Source of the DNA: Chitinophagaceae bacterium
GTDB lineage: Bacteria > Bacteroidota > Bacteroidia > Chitinophagales > UBA10324
Reading direction: 5' to 3'
Length of the DNA: 6,442 nt
Assembly (NCBI GenBank): GCA_023251195.1
Contig: JAHEZG010000232.1
Span: 1 to 6,442 of the forward strand
Below, piece after piece: positions 1 to 5,062 of this stretch (its first letter is position 1; the number at the start of each line of letters is the position of its first letter). A model generated the notes under the pieces. It was given only the letters and a program-made list of their open reading frames with translations, was not told the DNA's origin and did not search any database. The position numbers and the translations under genes were made by a program.

Positions 1-979
1 CATTCCATCCACCAAAACATTTTTGCCAAACGATTGTACCGAGCGCATCAAGTTTCACAGCCCAGTAATCATATGTGCCATTGAAGCCCGTTACATTTCC
101 ATCATTCTCTCCGGCACTTCCGACAACAACAAATCCGCCATCGTTTGATTTTGTAATCCATCGTGCATTATCGCCGCCGGTACTGCCGAGGCAAGTTTGC
201 CAAACAAACATTCCTGTGTCGTTGCATTTCACTACCCAGTAATCATTGCCTCCATGATTTCCGTTTACATCAATATTATTTGAGAGGGTCATACCGGTCA
301 TTACATATCCGCCATCATTTGCCTGCACTAACGAGTAACCATAATCACCGGAGCCGCCACCGAAAACTTTCTGAAACTCGATGTGTCCTGTATCATCTGT
401 TTTCACCAACCAGAAATCATTTCCGCCGTACAAATTATTCATGTCGCCATCCTGTGAACCACCTGCACCGATGAAAGCGAAACCGCCATCAGTTGTGTTG
501 ATGACCTGGTAACCATTATCAAAGCTGGTGCCGCCGTAACACTTTTGCCACTGTAACACTCCGGCTGAATTTAGTTTTACTAACCAGTAATCGCCGAGAC
601 CGAACGCATGATTGCCGCTTGCGTCGCCATCATTGCTTTCGCTGGTGCCGGATACTGCGTAACCACTATCGGGTGTTTGCACAATAGAAAATGCCTGGTC
701 GTTATACAAGCCGCCTAAATCTTTTTGCCATTGCAGATTTCCGAAGGCATCAATTTTTATCACCCAGAAATCTAAACTTGCGTGATGACCTGTTACCATG
801 CTGTCGTTGGAGCTTGTATTGCCGGCTACTGCATAACCACCATCGAATGTGGGGATGATGCAGCGCGCTACTTCATTACTGCTGCCGCCATAACTTTTTT
901 CCCATTGGATGACGGGGGCTTGTGCGAAGAGTTGTGTGGTGAGTATGGTGAAGAGAAAAAGGATTGTAGATTTTTTCAT
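1..979 (-). CDS. Exported WQK/DGGY-repeat protein, propeller-like (partial, C-terminus off window)
   Basis: An open frame starts at ATG 979 and stays open to the left edge, giving 326 complete codons and no stop. The N-terminus (MKKSTILFLFTILTTQLFAQ) is a typical signal peptide with likely cleavage after residue 19 or 20, which fixes the start; a second ATG at 986 is out of frame. The mature part is a tandem repeat with aromatic anchors at W26, W84, W144, F202, W260 and W318, a period of 58-60 residues. Each unit runs WQKxxGG, then TxDGGYxVxG, SNDGD, NxxxxDYWxVK and a DxxG turn. Five full units and the start of a sixth are visible. In Bacteroidota, proteins of this kind are secreted, often end in a T9SS type A sorting domain, and are generally taken to be beta-propellers; here the end is outside the window, so the sorting signal is inferred. 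No catalytic motif is seen; a surface adhesin or binding role is a guess. The gene is probably transcribed alone, because a terminator and a promoter-like site lie just upstream. Confidence 0.85.
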   Translation of the reverse strand, partial: MKKSTILFLFTILTTQLFAQAPVIQWEKSYGGSSNEVARCIIPTFDGGYAVAGNTSSNDSMVTGHHASLDFWVIKIDAFGNLQWQKDLGGLYNDQAFSIVQTPDSGYAVSGTSESNDGDASGNHAFGLGDYWLVKLNSAGVLQWQKCYGGTSFDNGYQVINTTDGGFAFIGAGGSQDGDMNNLYGGNDFWLVKTDDTGHIEFQKVFGGGSGDYGYSLVQANDGGYVMTGMTLSNNIDVNGNHGGNDYWVVKCNDTGMFVWQTCLGSTGGDNARWITKSNDGGFVVVGSAGENDGNVTGFNGTYDYWAVKLDALGTIVWQKCFGGWN

Positions 980-1014
980 TTTTCATTTTTTATTTGGTAA
1001 ATAAAATGATGAAT

Positions 1015-1048
1015 CAAAACTAAATAGATTTTTTCGATTGACATCAAT
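1015..1048 (-). promoter_or_regulatory. Candidate Bacteroidota promoter for the repeat protein
   Basis: Read on the minus strand, 1022-1015 is TAGTTTTG, an exact match to the -7 consensus TAnnTTTG. An ATTG at 1048-1045 lies 22 nt upstream and could be a degenerate -33 element (consensus TTTG). It sits between the terminator of the preceding gene and the start at 979, predicting a leader of roughly 30 nt. Assigned by sequence match only. Confidence 0.4.
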
Positions 1049-1051
1049 ATA

Positions 1052-1094
1052 AAACCCCGAACTATCAAAATTCAAATCGGATAGTTCGGGGTTT
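1052..1094 (-). terminator. Rho-independent-like terminator after the T9SS cargo gene
   Basis: This is a perfect inverted repeat: arms CCCCGAACTATC (1055-1066) and GATAGTTCGGGG (1080-1091), a 13-nt loop, and three further A-T pairs outside (1052-1054 with 1092-1094). Read on the minus strand, the GC-rich base of the stem is followed directly by TTTTAT, so it best fits termination of the gene ending at 1143, about 50 nt upstream. The plus-strand side is followed only by TTT, so action on that strand is less likely. Confidence 0.8.
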
Positions 1095-1142
1095 AAAATT
1101 GTTTTATGCTAAGAAAAAATTCTTTCCTTATTTAAATTGAAA

Positions 1143-1988
1143 TCACTCCTTCACAAATCTCCTGACTGTAACACTGCCATCTTCCAGTTGAACTTTTATA
1201 AAATATATTCCTGATGAAAATGATTTCAGACTCACGCTTTCCTCACTGAGTCCTGCTGAAGATTTGAATTTTGTTTCTTCGGAATAAACCAGTCTACCGG
1301 TTACATCAAAAATCTCAATTGCATTCATTGCGGATTTCTTGCTGAAAATTGATAACTGTTCATTAGCAGGATTTGGAAACAATTCAACCGAATTATTATT
1401 TTCTATTTCAATAATTCCGTTATCGTCTCCGCTCAAAATAATTTCATCTACAATTACGCTCGTGCCTGCTTGTGCAGAAGATAAATAACCGGCAAGAATC
1501 ATCACCTGTGCAGTATCCGGAATCATTACATCGCGGGTGTAAGTGATAGGAAAAGTAAGACAATGAAACGAGCCCATGGTACTGTCAATGTGAAAAGTAC
1601 AATTGCCTACTGCCGCAATCATGGTGTCATTTCTCCAGGAAGAATAGTAAACTAAAATCTGGTCGCTGTTGGCAACAGTTGACCTCATGCAAATGGACAT
1701 TTGGGTGGGGCGTTGATGTGATGTATAATTTATATAAGCCATTCCGGGAATTACAAATCCACCACCAACAGGCAATGAGGAAACTTGCATGGAATAGTTT
1801 CCGGCATAAGCGGGAGTATATGGTCGCACGCTGGTATCCGGAGTTGAATTTGAAGTGGTCCAGAATTTCGGATTCCAGTTTCCATCCACATCATTTTCCC
1901 AGGTTTCAAATCCGTTGTTTGGAACTTGTGCTTGTGAAATGAAGATGCTGAGTAAACACATTGCTGAAAATAGTAAAAGTGTTTTCAT
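1143..1988 (-). CDS. Secreted T9SS type A cargo protein
   Basis: The protein has 281 residues from ATG 1988. The frame is open 19 codons further upstream, to 2045, but that extension is polar, while the start at 1988 gives a clean signal peptide (MKTLLLFSAMCLLSIFISQA, residues 1-20). Residues about 22-187 begin PNNGFETWE and continue with NPKFWTTSNS and YAGNYSMQV. Their alternating beta pattern suggests a beta-sandwich such as those of carbohydrate-binding or PCMD-like modules; this is inference, and no catalytic residues are recognisable. Residues about 201-281 are a standard T9SS type A C-terminal domain: VELFPNPANE, then IEIFDVTGRLV, then SSGIYFIKV, ending in VRRFVKE. Proteins with this domain are exported to the periplasm, moved across the outer membrane by T9SS, and released or anchored after removal of the domain. 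The gene lies 106 nt after the lipoprotein gene and is closed by the hairpin at 1052-1094. A near-match to the -7 element (TAACCTTTG, one base too long) lies at 2051-2043. Confidence 0.88.
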   Translation of the reverse strand: MKTLLLFSAMCLLSIFISQAQVPNNGFETWENDVDGNWNPKFWTTSNSTPDTSVRPYTPAYAGNYSMQVSSLPVGGGFVIPGMAYINYTSHQRPTQMSICMRSTVANSDQILVYYSSWRNDTMIAAVGNCTFHIDSTMGSFHCLTFPITYTRDVMIPDTAQVMILAGYLSSAQAGTSVIVDEIILSGDDNGIIEIENNNSVELFPNPANEQLSIFSKKSAMNAIEIFDVTGRLVYSEETKFKSSAGLSEESVSLKSFSSGIYFIKVQLEDGSVTVRRFVKE

Positions 1989-2094
1989 GTTTTGGTTGTC
2001 GGAGTTTATGGAGCTGACACCGCTCGTTGTGTTTTGTTTTCTCAAAGGTTAAAAAAATATTTTTAGAGGAGGGAAATTATTTCTTCCATGAATT

Positions 2095-3066
2095 TTAATT
2101 CCCTTCAAAGTATTCAAAGGCATCTACAATATCGAGGTAGGCACCATCGAAACCGGAGTTTAATAATTTTTGAGTGTAAGAATCAGCAGTTCCGTAAATA
2201 ATATTTTTCCAGTCGGTCATCCAGTAGCGCACTTTGTAGTTTCCTTTCCATTGTGGATTTTGTTTTTCAATGAAATCTGGATTGCCGCGCTTCCAGTTTT
2301 TTTGCCAGTACCATCTGTAATCTTCTGCTTCGCCGATGCTCATGTAGGCAATCACTAATCGAATGCCTCCATTTGCTTTATGCTTCAACTGATTTATTTC
2401 TGAAGAAGAAAAAAGTTCATCATTGAAAAATGCATCCATGATAATCACATCATAATTTTTTGCTGCTACCTGCTGAATAAAATCCTGCTTGCTTGTGAAG
2501 ATATCTGTGTTGATGAGGTATAAAAAATTTTTTGCTGAATCAAGATTGACAATGTCAGTTGCGTTTTCGTTTTCGGGAGTTGAAGGATAGGTTGGAATGG
2601 CGCGTAGCTCGCGGTCGGCGGATGGAAATGAAATAAAACCGTTTGAACTGTTTACTGAAAAACAATTATCAATGAATGAATGGTCGGAACAATAATCGGT
2701 GACTAAAACTTTTTTTCCGTGGTTGGCAGCAACGATGGAGAAACCGAGCATGTATTCATTGTCGTCCGACTTGGTGGCTTTGTTGTCGTTGTCGTAACCA
2801 TAGTTGAGGTCTTCGCGACCGACTCCGTTTATCGAATTAAAAAAATCGGGAACCACATCGCCTGTTGAAAGACCGTTTGAAGTGTAAAGCTCGGGACCAT
2901 TTTGCGGAATGATAATGAACGATGGATTTTGCGCGCGTGCGTAAGCCGAAATTTCCATGATGAATTTCCGCATCTCTTGTTTGAAATCCAAATCAGGAAA
3001 ATCTTTTTTGCATGAAGGGAAAGGAAGCAGCAGAATTAATATGAGTGCAGAAAAAAGTTTTCGCAT
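2095..3066 (-). CDS. MJ1477/TM1410-family putative glycoside hydrolase, lipoprotein (GH114-related)
   Basis: The protein has 323 residues from ATG 3066. In-frame ATGs also occur at 3075 and 3108, but 3066 gives a compact lipoprotein signal (MRKLFSALILILLLPFPSC, lipid-modified Cys19), and a -7 promoter match lies at 3085-3092, which argues against 3108. The mature part reads as a TIM-barrel of the TM1410 type. It carries ISAYARAQNPSFIIIPQNG near the N-terminus, GREDLNYGYDND (about 83-94), VIIMDAFF with D211, VIAYMSIGEAEDYRWYW with E246 and D249, a Trp-rich stretch (QNPQWKGNYKVRYWMTDW), and GFDGAYLDIVDAFEYF with D307, D312 and D315 at the C-terminus. Acidic residues at the strand ends, especially D211 and E246, are the likely catalytic or substrate-binding positions by analogy with GH114 endo-alpha-1,4-polygalactosaminidases. 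The substrate of this subfamily is not certain. The protein probably acts on a polysaccharide at the outer membrane or in the periplasm. It seems complete in length. Confidence 0.82.
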   Translation of the reverse strand: MRKLFSALILILLLPFPSCKKDFPDLDFKQEMRKFIMEISAYARAQNPSFIIIPQNGPELYTSNGLSTGDVVPDFFNSINGVGREDLNYGYDNDNKATKSDDNEYMLGFSIVAANHGKKVLVTDYCSDHSFIDNCFSVNSSNGFISFPSADRELRAIPTYPSTPENENATDIVNLDSAKNFLYLINTDIFTSKQDFIQQVAAKNYDVIIMDAFFNDELFSSSEINQLKHKANGGIRLVIAYMSIGEAEDYRWYWQKNWKRGNPDFIEKQNPQWKGNYKVRYWMTDWKNIIYGTADSYTQKLLNSGFDGAYLDIVDAFEYFEGN

Positions 3067-3084
3067 GAATTGCATTTTCAGAAT

Positions 3085-3092
3085 CAAATGTA
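3085..3092 (-). promoter_or_regulatory. Candidate -7 element for the TM1410-family gene
   Basis: On the minus strand this reads TACATTTG, an exact TAnnTTTG match. It would place transcription initiation near 3079 and leave a very short leader before ATG 3066. No convincing TTTG is seen at the expected -33 spacing, so the assignment rests on one element. Confidence 0.33.
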
Positions 3093-3105
3093 TTTGATAT
3101 TTAAC

Positions 3106-3150
3106 CACAGAGTAACGCAGAGTTCTGCTCAGAGTTGCGCAGAGAATACT
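3106..3150. repeat. Imperfect 22-nt duplication containing four CAGAG motifs
   Basis: CAGAG occurs at 3108, 3118, 3130 and 3140 (spacings 10, 12, 10), because CACAGAGTAACGCAGAG is followed 22 nt later by the similar CTCAGAGTTGCGCAGAG (14 of 17 bases identical). Motifs of this cAcAGAG kind recur in intergenic DNA of many bacteria, from memory; no function is known to me. It lies just upstream of the promoter-like site of the minus-strand lipoprotein gene. Confidence 0.6.
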
Positions 3151-3159
3151 TTTAACTAA

Positions 3160-3196
3160 GAGTTATAGGAGTAAATACAATTGGAGTTGTAGGAGT
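3160..3196. repeat. Short direct repeat GAGTTRTAGGAGT, 24-nt period
   Basis: GAGTTATAGGAGT (3160-3172) recurs as GAGTTGTAGGAGT (3184-3196), 12 of 13 bases identical, separated by 11 nt. It lies between the CAGAG repeats and the 21-nt tandem array and may be part of one complex repetitive tract. No function is assigned. Confidence 0.55.
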
Positions 3197-3223
3197 TTTA
3201 TTTTCTGCTTGTTGAATAGAAAA

Positions 3224-3412
3224 AGATGTGAGATTGCAGCGATTAGATATTGTGTTGCAGTGGAAAGATGTGACATTGCAATGGACAGATATAAGATTGC
3301 AGCGAAAAGAAATGAAATTGCAGCAGACAGATGTAAGATTGCAACGGACAGATATGAGATTGCAGTAAAAAGAAATGAAATTGCAATTTATAGAAGTGAC
3401 TATTTTGAGTAA
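3224..3412 (+). repeat. 21-nt tandem repeat, about 8.5 units, with partial 63-nt higher-order pattern
   Basis: Units begin AGA at 3224, 3245, 3266, 3287, 3308, 3329, 3350 and 3371, with a partial ninth at 3392. The consensus is AGA-NNT-NAN-ATT-GCA-NNN-NNN, with AGA and GCA invariant in the eight full units. Read in frame from a TTG at 3209 to TAA at 3410-3412, it encodes 67 residues of the form R(C/Y/N)xIAxx, for example RYKIAAKRNEIAAD. Units 3-5 and 6-8 repeat the order RC-RY-RN, giving a 63-nt super-period; units 1-2 give RC-RY only. A second plus-strand frame is also open through most of the array (pattern TDxRLQR), as expected for a 21-nt repeat, so an open frame is weak evidence for coding. 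There is no ATG start, no recognisable translation signal, and the array lies between divergent genes. It could be a small heptad-repeat protein or a noncoding satellite-like repeat; I favour noncoding but am unsure. Confidence 0.85.
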
Positions 3413-3534
3413 AAATGATGTTTTTGCTTGTTTTTATTAAAGTAGAAGGAAGTGTGGCGGTGATTTGTTGCTGACTGATATGACGGGCGGAATGGAAAAA
3501 AATTGGTGAGGGTAATTTTGTTTGCGAGAAAAGT

Positions 3535-3542
3535 TAAGTTTG
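3535..3542 (+). promoter_or_regulatory. Candidate -7 element for the SHOCT gene pair
   Basis: TAAGTTTG matches TAnnTTTG exactly. TTTG copies occur at 3517 and 3521, but the resulting spacers (14 and 10 nt) are shorter than usual for a -33 element, so only the -7 half is supported. It predicts a leader of about 75 nt before ATG 3623 that contains the hairpin at 3557-3582. Confidence 0.3.
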
Positions 3543-3556
3543 TGAACGCGAGAAAA

Positions 3557-3582
3557 CCTGCTGGTGAAAACACACAGGCAGG
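3557..3582 (+). other. Bulged hairpin in the leader of the SHOCT gene
   Basis: CCTGC (3557-3561) pairs with GCAGG (3578-3582). Inside it TG/CA and GTG/CAC continue the stem with two single-base bulges, closing on an AAAA loop (3567-3570). The hairpin is flanked by two copies of CGCGAG (3547-3552 and 3585-3590), each followed within a few bases by AGAAA or GAAAA and then ACC. No U-tract follows, so it is not a normal terminator. It may be a leader structure or a remnant of a mobile repeat. Confidence 0.4.
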
Positions 3583-3622
3583 GGCGCGAGGGGAGAAATA
3601 CCAACAAACTAAAAACAGCACT

Positions 3623-4369
3623 ATGGGATTTTTTGATTTCAAGCCGACTTTTTTTCTTATTAGATATGAAGGTGGACTTCCGGATTTAAAGGCAGGAACA
3701 GATGTGCGAATTGATTTTAACGGATATCAATTCTCAATTTCAACAGTTAGTTTATTTAGTAACAAAATATCATTTGCCTTTTCCGCAGAACAAATTATTG
3801 AAGTTAGTCTTGAACAACAAAAATATCGGTCGGCTGGAGGCGCTGCTACTGGCGCAATAGTAGGAGGTTTATTGACAGGTGGAATCGGATTACTTGCAGG
3901 TGCTGCGATGGGAGGGAAAAGAAGAACGGAAAATTATTTAACTCTTGTAGTTGAACATAAAGGCAGAGAATATGAAATTCATTTTAAGCCCGGAAGAACT
4001 ACACAACAAGTCTATGGTGAATTGGTAACTCTTTCTTCAAAAGCTATAAAAGCCAAACCAGTAATACCACAAGTTAAAGTTGAAACTGATATTGTAACTG
4101 AACTTGAAAAATTACACTCGCTTGCTGAGAAAGGAATTTTAACAAAAGAAGAATTTGAAAAATTGAAAGGCAGATTAATTAATTCAACTACAGAAATTCC
4201 AATTGAAAAAATTTCTCCCACACCACTTACAATTGCTAAACCAATTGAAAAACCTAAAACAGTTTTAACTGGAAGATGGAAAGGATATTCAAAGAAGGAT
4301 TTAGATAAAATGTTTTTAGAAGGAAAAATTAATTACTCGGAATTTAAAGATGCTATTAGTCAATTATAA
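3623..4369 (+). CDS. PH-like domain protein with glycine-rich insert and C-terminal SHOCT domain
   Basis: The protein has 248 residues from ATG 3623. The frame is open upstream to a TTG at 3503, but that stretch carries the leader hairpin and promoter-like site and does not resemble the family, whereas MGFFDFKPTFFLIRYEGG fits the usual N-terminus. Residues about 9-70 (YEGGLPDLKAGTDVRIDF and following strands) and about 101-135 (ENYLTLVVEHKGREYEIHF) resemble the two halves of a PH/GRAM-like beta domain. They are interrupted by a glycine-zipper-like segment at 72-99 (GAIVGGLLTGGIGLLAGAAM) that could insert in or pack against a membrane. Residues about 158-186 (ELEKLHSLAEKGILTKEEFE) are a canonical SHOCT domain, a short module found at protein C-termini. 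After a Pro/Lys/Thr-rich linker, residues 218-248 (GYSKKDLDKMFLEGKINYSE) look like a second, degenerate SHOCT-like hairpin. There is no signal peptide, so it is probably cytoplasmic and membrane-associated. The domain layout is known from many bacteria, but the function is not. It is followed after 10 nt by a two-helix membrane protein gene. Confidence 0.8.
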   Translation: MGFFDFKPTFFLIRYEGGLPDLKAGTDVRIDFNGYQFSISTVSLFSNKISFAFSAEQIIEVSLEQQKYRSAGGAATGAIVGGLLTGGIGLLAGAAMGGKRRTENYLTLVVEHKGREYEIHFKPGRTTQQVYGELVTLSSKAIKAKPVIPQVKVETDIVTELEKLHSLAEKGILTKEEFEKLKGRLINSTTEIPIEKISPTPLTIAKPIEKPKTVLTGRWKGYSKKDLDKMFLEGKINYSEFKDAISQL

Positions 4370-4379
4370 TTTTTAACAA

Positions 4380-4616
4380 ATGTCTTTAACAAATTGCTTA
4401 GACATTCTTGCATTACTAATTCAAATTTTCGGAACTGTTTTTATGTTCTGGAATTCACCTGATAATAAAGTTGAAGGCGGATTTATTTTCGCAGGTAATC
4501 CTGATTTAGATATTCCAAAAAAAAGAAATCGAAAACTTCAAAGAGGATTTCAGATTTTATGTTTAGGATTTATTGTTCAATTTTTTTCTCTGCTTCTTAA
4601 AATTATAATTCAATAA
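4380..4616 (+). CDS. Small two-helix membrane protein
   Basis: The protein has 78 residues from ATG 4380. Two hydrophobic segments are visible: about 7-24 (LDILALLIQIFGTVFMFW) and 57-77 (FQILCLGFIVQFFSLLLKII). The connecting loop (25-56) has acidic residues early and a basic cluster KKRNRKLQR (47-55) next to the second helix. By the positive-inside rule the loop would be cytoplasmic and both ends outside; this is inference. I do not recognise a family. Its start lies 10 nt after the stop of the SHOCT gene, with the same AT-rich composition and strand, so the two are probably co-transcribed and may form a membrane complex. No clear terminator follows at once; AT-rich DNA leads into a repeat-rich intergenic region. 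Confidence 0.7.
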   Translation: MSLTNCLDILALLIQIFGTVFMFWNSPDNKVEGGFIFAGNPDLDIPKKRNRKLQRGFQILCLGFIVQFFSLLLKIIIQ

Positions 4617-4641
4617 AAAATTCTTCCCGAAAAAAATTAAA

Positions 4642-4664
4642 GGACAGAAGGGACATTGGGGACA
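4642..4664. repeat. Three GGACA motifs at exact 9-nt spacing
   Basis: GGACA occurs at 4642, 4651 and 4660, in the units GGACAGAAG, GGACATTGG and GGACAAAAA. The regular 9-nt spacing suggests a small tandem duplication. No function is assigned. Confidence 0.5.
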
Positions 4665-4666
4665 AA

Positions 4667-4759
4667 AATATTTTCTTCCCTAAAAAACGATTGCAAATCG
4701 TAACACTTAGCTCAGCTCGATTGCAAATCGAGCAGAATTTTGGCAAGAATATTTTCTTC
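4667..4759. repeat. 12-nt direct repeats flanking the GATTGCAAATC palindromes
   Basis: AATATTTTCTTC occurs at 4667-4678 and again at 4748-4759, 81 nt apart, each followed shortly by a run of A. A weaker relative (ATTCTTCCCGAAAAAA) sits at 4619-4634. The pair brackets the palindromes at 4688-4733. It is too long to be an obvious target-site duplication, and low sequence complexity may contribute. Confidence 0.5.
4688..4733. repeat. REP-like pair of GATTGCAAATC palindromes
   Basis: CGATTGCAAATCG (4688-4700) and GCTCGATTGCAAATCGAGC (4715-4733) are two copies of one palindrome with a GCA centre; stems are 5 and 8 bp. The two copies are joined by a 14-nt spacer containing TTAGCTCA. Paired copies of a short palindrome are the layout of REP doublets (REPINs), which are moved by RAYT (Y1-type) transposases. 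I recall similar GATTGCAAATC elements in other Bacteroidota intergenic regions. No transposase gene is in the window. Confidence 0.65.
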
Positions 4760-4770
4760 GAAAAAAAATG

Positions 4771-4824
4771 TGGCTAAAGCCAAATACATTTTGAAATTTA
4801 TTTTCCGTCAGCTAAAGCAGACGG
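4771..4824. repeat. Two GCTAAAGC-core hairpins (REP-like)
   Basis: TGGCTAAAGCCA (4771-4782) and CCGTCAGCTAAAGCAGACGG (4805-4824) share the core GCTAAAGC (4773-4780 and 4811-4818). The second has CCGTC/GACGG outer arms, an A-A mismatch and GCT/AGC inner arms. Two diverged copies of one palindromic element 38 nt apart again suggest a REP-like doublet, different in sequence from the one at 4688-4733. Confidence 0.6.
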
Positions 4825-4881
4825 CAATGGATTAGCTGCATTTGTCTTTCAAAAAAAAATACAAGCGTGAATGGTTTACAG

Positions 4882-4916
4882 ATTGCTTCAAAAACTGATT
4901 ACAGTTTTTTCGCAAT
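4882..4916. repeat. Hairpin ATTGC...GCAAT with ATTA tip
   Basis: The outer arms ATTGC (4882-4886) and GCAAT (4912-4916) enclose a perfect inner stem AAAAACTG (4890-4897) / CAGTTTTT (4902-4909) with loop ATTA. The outer part (GATTGCTTC...CGCAATGACA) resembles a palindromic repeat found widely in bacterial intergenic DNA, from memory. The inner palindrome appears to be the variable part. The run of T could allow some termination of plus-strand transcription, although it lies far (about 270 nt) from the upstream gene. Confidence 0.6.
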
Positions 4917-4990
4917 GACAGCGTGTGAGCGTGATGATTTCATGGAAGTAAATGAGTGCGTCAGCCGCAAGAGGGATTGAAGGGAAAATC

Positions 4991-5012
4991 CTTTTTGTGT
5001 AATCACAAAAAG
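4991..5012. repeat. Perfect hairpin CTTTTTGTG/CACAAAAAG with TAAT loop
   Basis: The arms are 4991-4999 and 5004-5012, the loop is TAAT (5000-5003). It lies within a larger sequence (about 4951-5068) that begins GCGTCAGCCGCAAGAGGGAT and continues with ATTGGAATGAAAGCCCGACC after the hairpin. Similar blocks recur, as I remember, in Bacteroidota intergenic DNA. The left arm overlaps a competing stem (AGGGATT 4972-4978 with AATCCTT 4987-4993). Confidence 0.6.
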
Positions 5013-5021
5013 ATTGGAATG

Positions 5022-5062
5022 AAAGCCCGACCGCTTGCATTGTAATCAATGCTTGCGGGCTT
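5022..5062 (-). terminator. Hairpin downstream of the beta-oxidation gene, possible terminator
   Basis: There are two alternative foldings. An outer stem AAGCCCG/CGGGCTT (5023-5029 with 5056-5062) would be followed on the minus strand by TTTC. A nested stem CCGC/GCGG (5031-5034 with 5055-5058), a TT/TT internal loop, then GCATTG/CAATGC (5037-5042 with 5047-5052) closes on a TAAT loop. It begins about 15 nt after the stop of the minus-strand gene, the right place for a terminator, but the U-tract is short. It also belongs to the repeat cluster. Confidence 0.45.

Noticed and set aside
163..1000. Plus-strand frames at 163-474 and 782-1000
   Set aside because: They are antisense to the repeat protein gene, which has a signal peptide and regular protein repeats; the plus-strand products look like noise.
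2051..2094. Terminator after the TM1410-family gene
   Set aside because: There is an A/T-rich stretch with a weak, mismatched GGA...TCC pairing but no stable GC-rich stem.
3224..3412. CRISPR array
   Set aside because: Units are 21 nt head to tail with no unique spacers and no cas genes nearby.
3503..3622. N-terminal extension of the SHOCT protein from a TTG codon
   Set aside because: The 40 extra residues are encoded by the leader hairpin and flanking repeats and do not fit the family; ATG 3623 gives the natural start.
3400..3642. Minus-strand 80-residue frame across the leader of the SHOCT gene
   Set aside because: It overlaps the promoter-like site, the leader hairpin and the SHOCT start codon, and it has no recognisable motif.
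4688..4824. Insertion sequence with terminal inverted repeats
   Set aside because: The palindromes are self-complementary hairpins, not opposite ends of one element, and no transposase frame lies between them.
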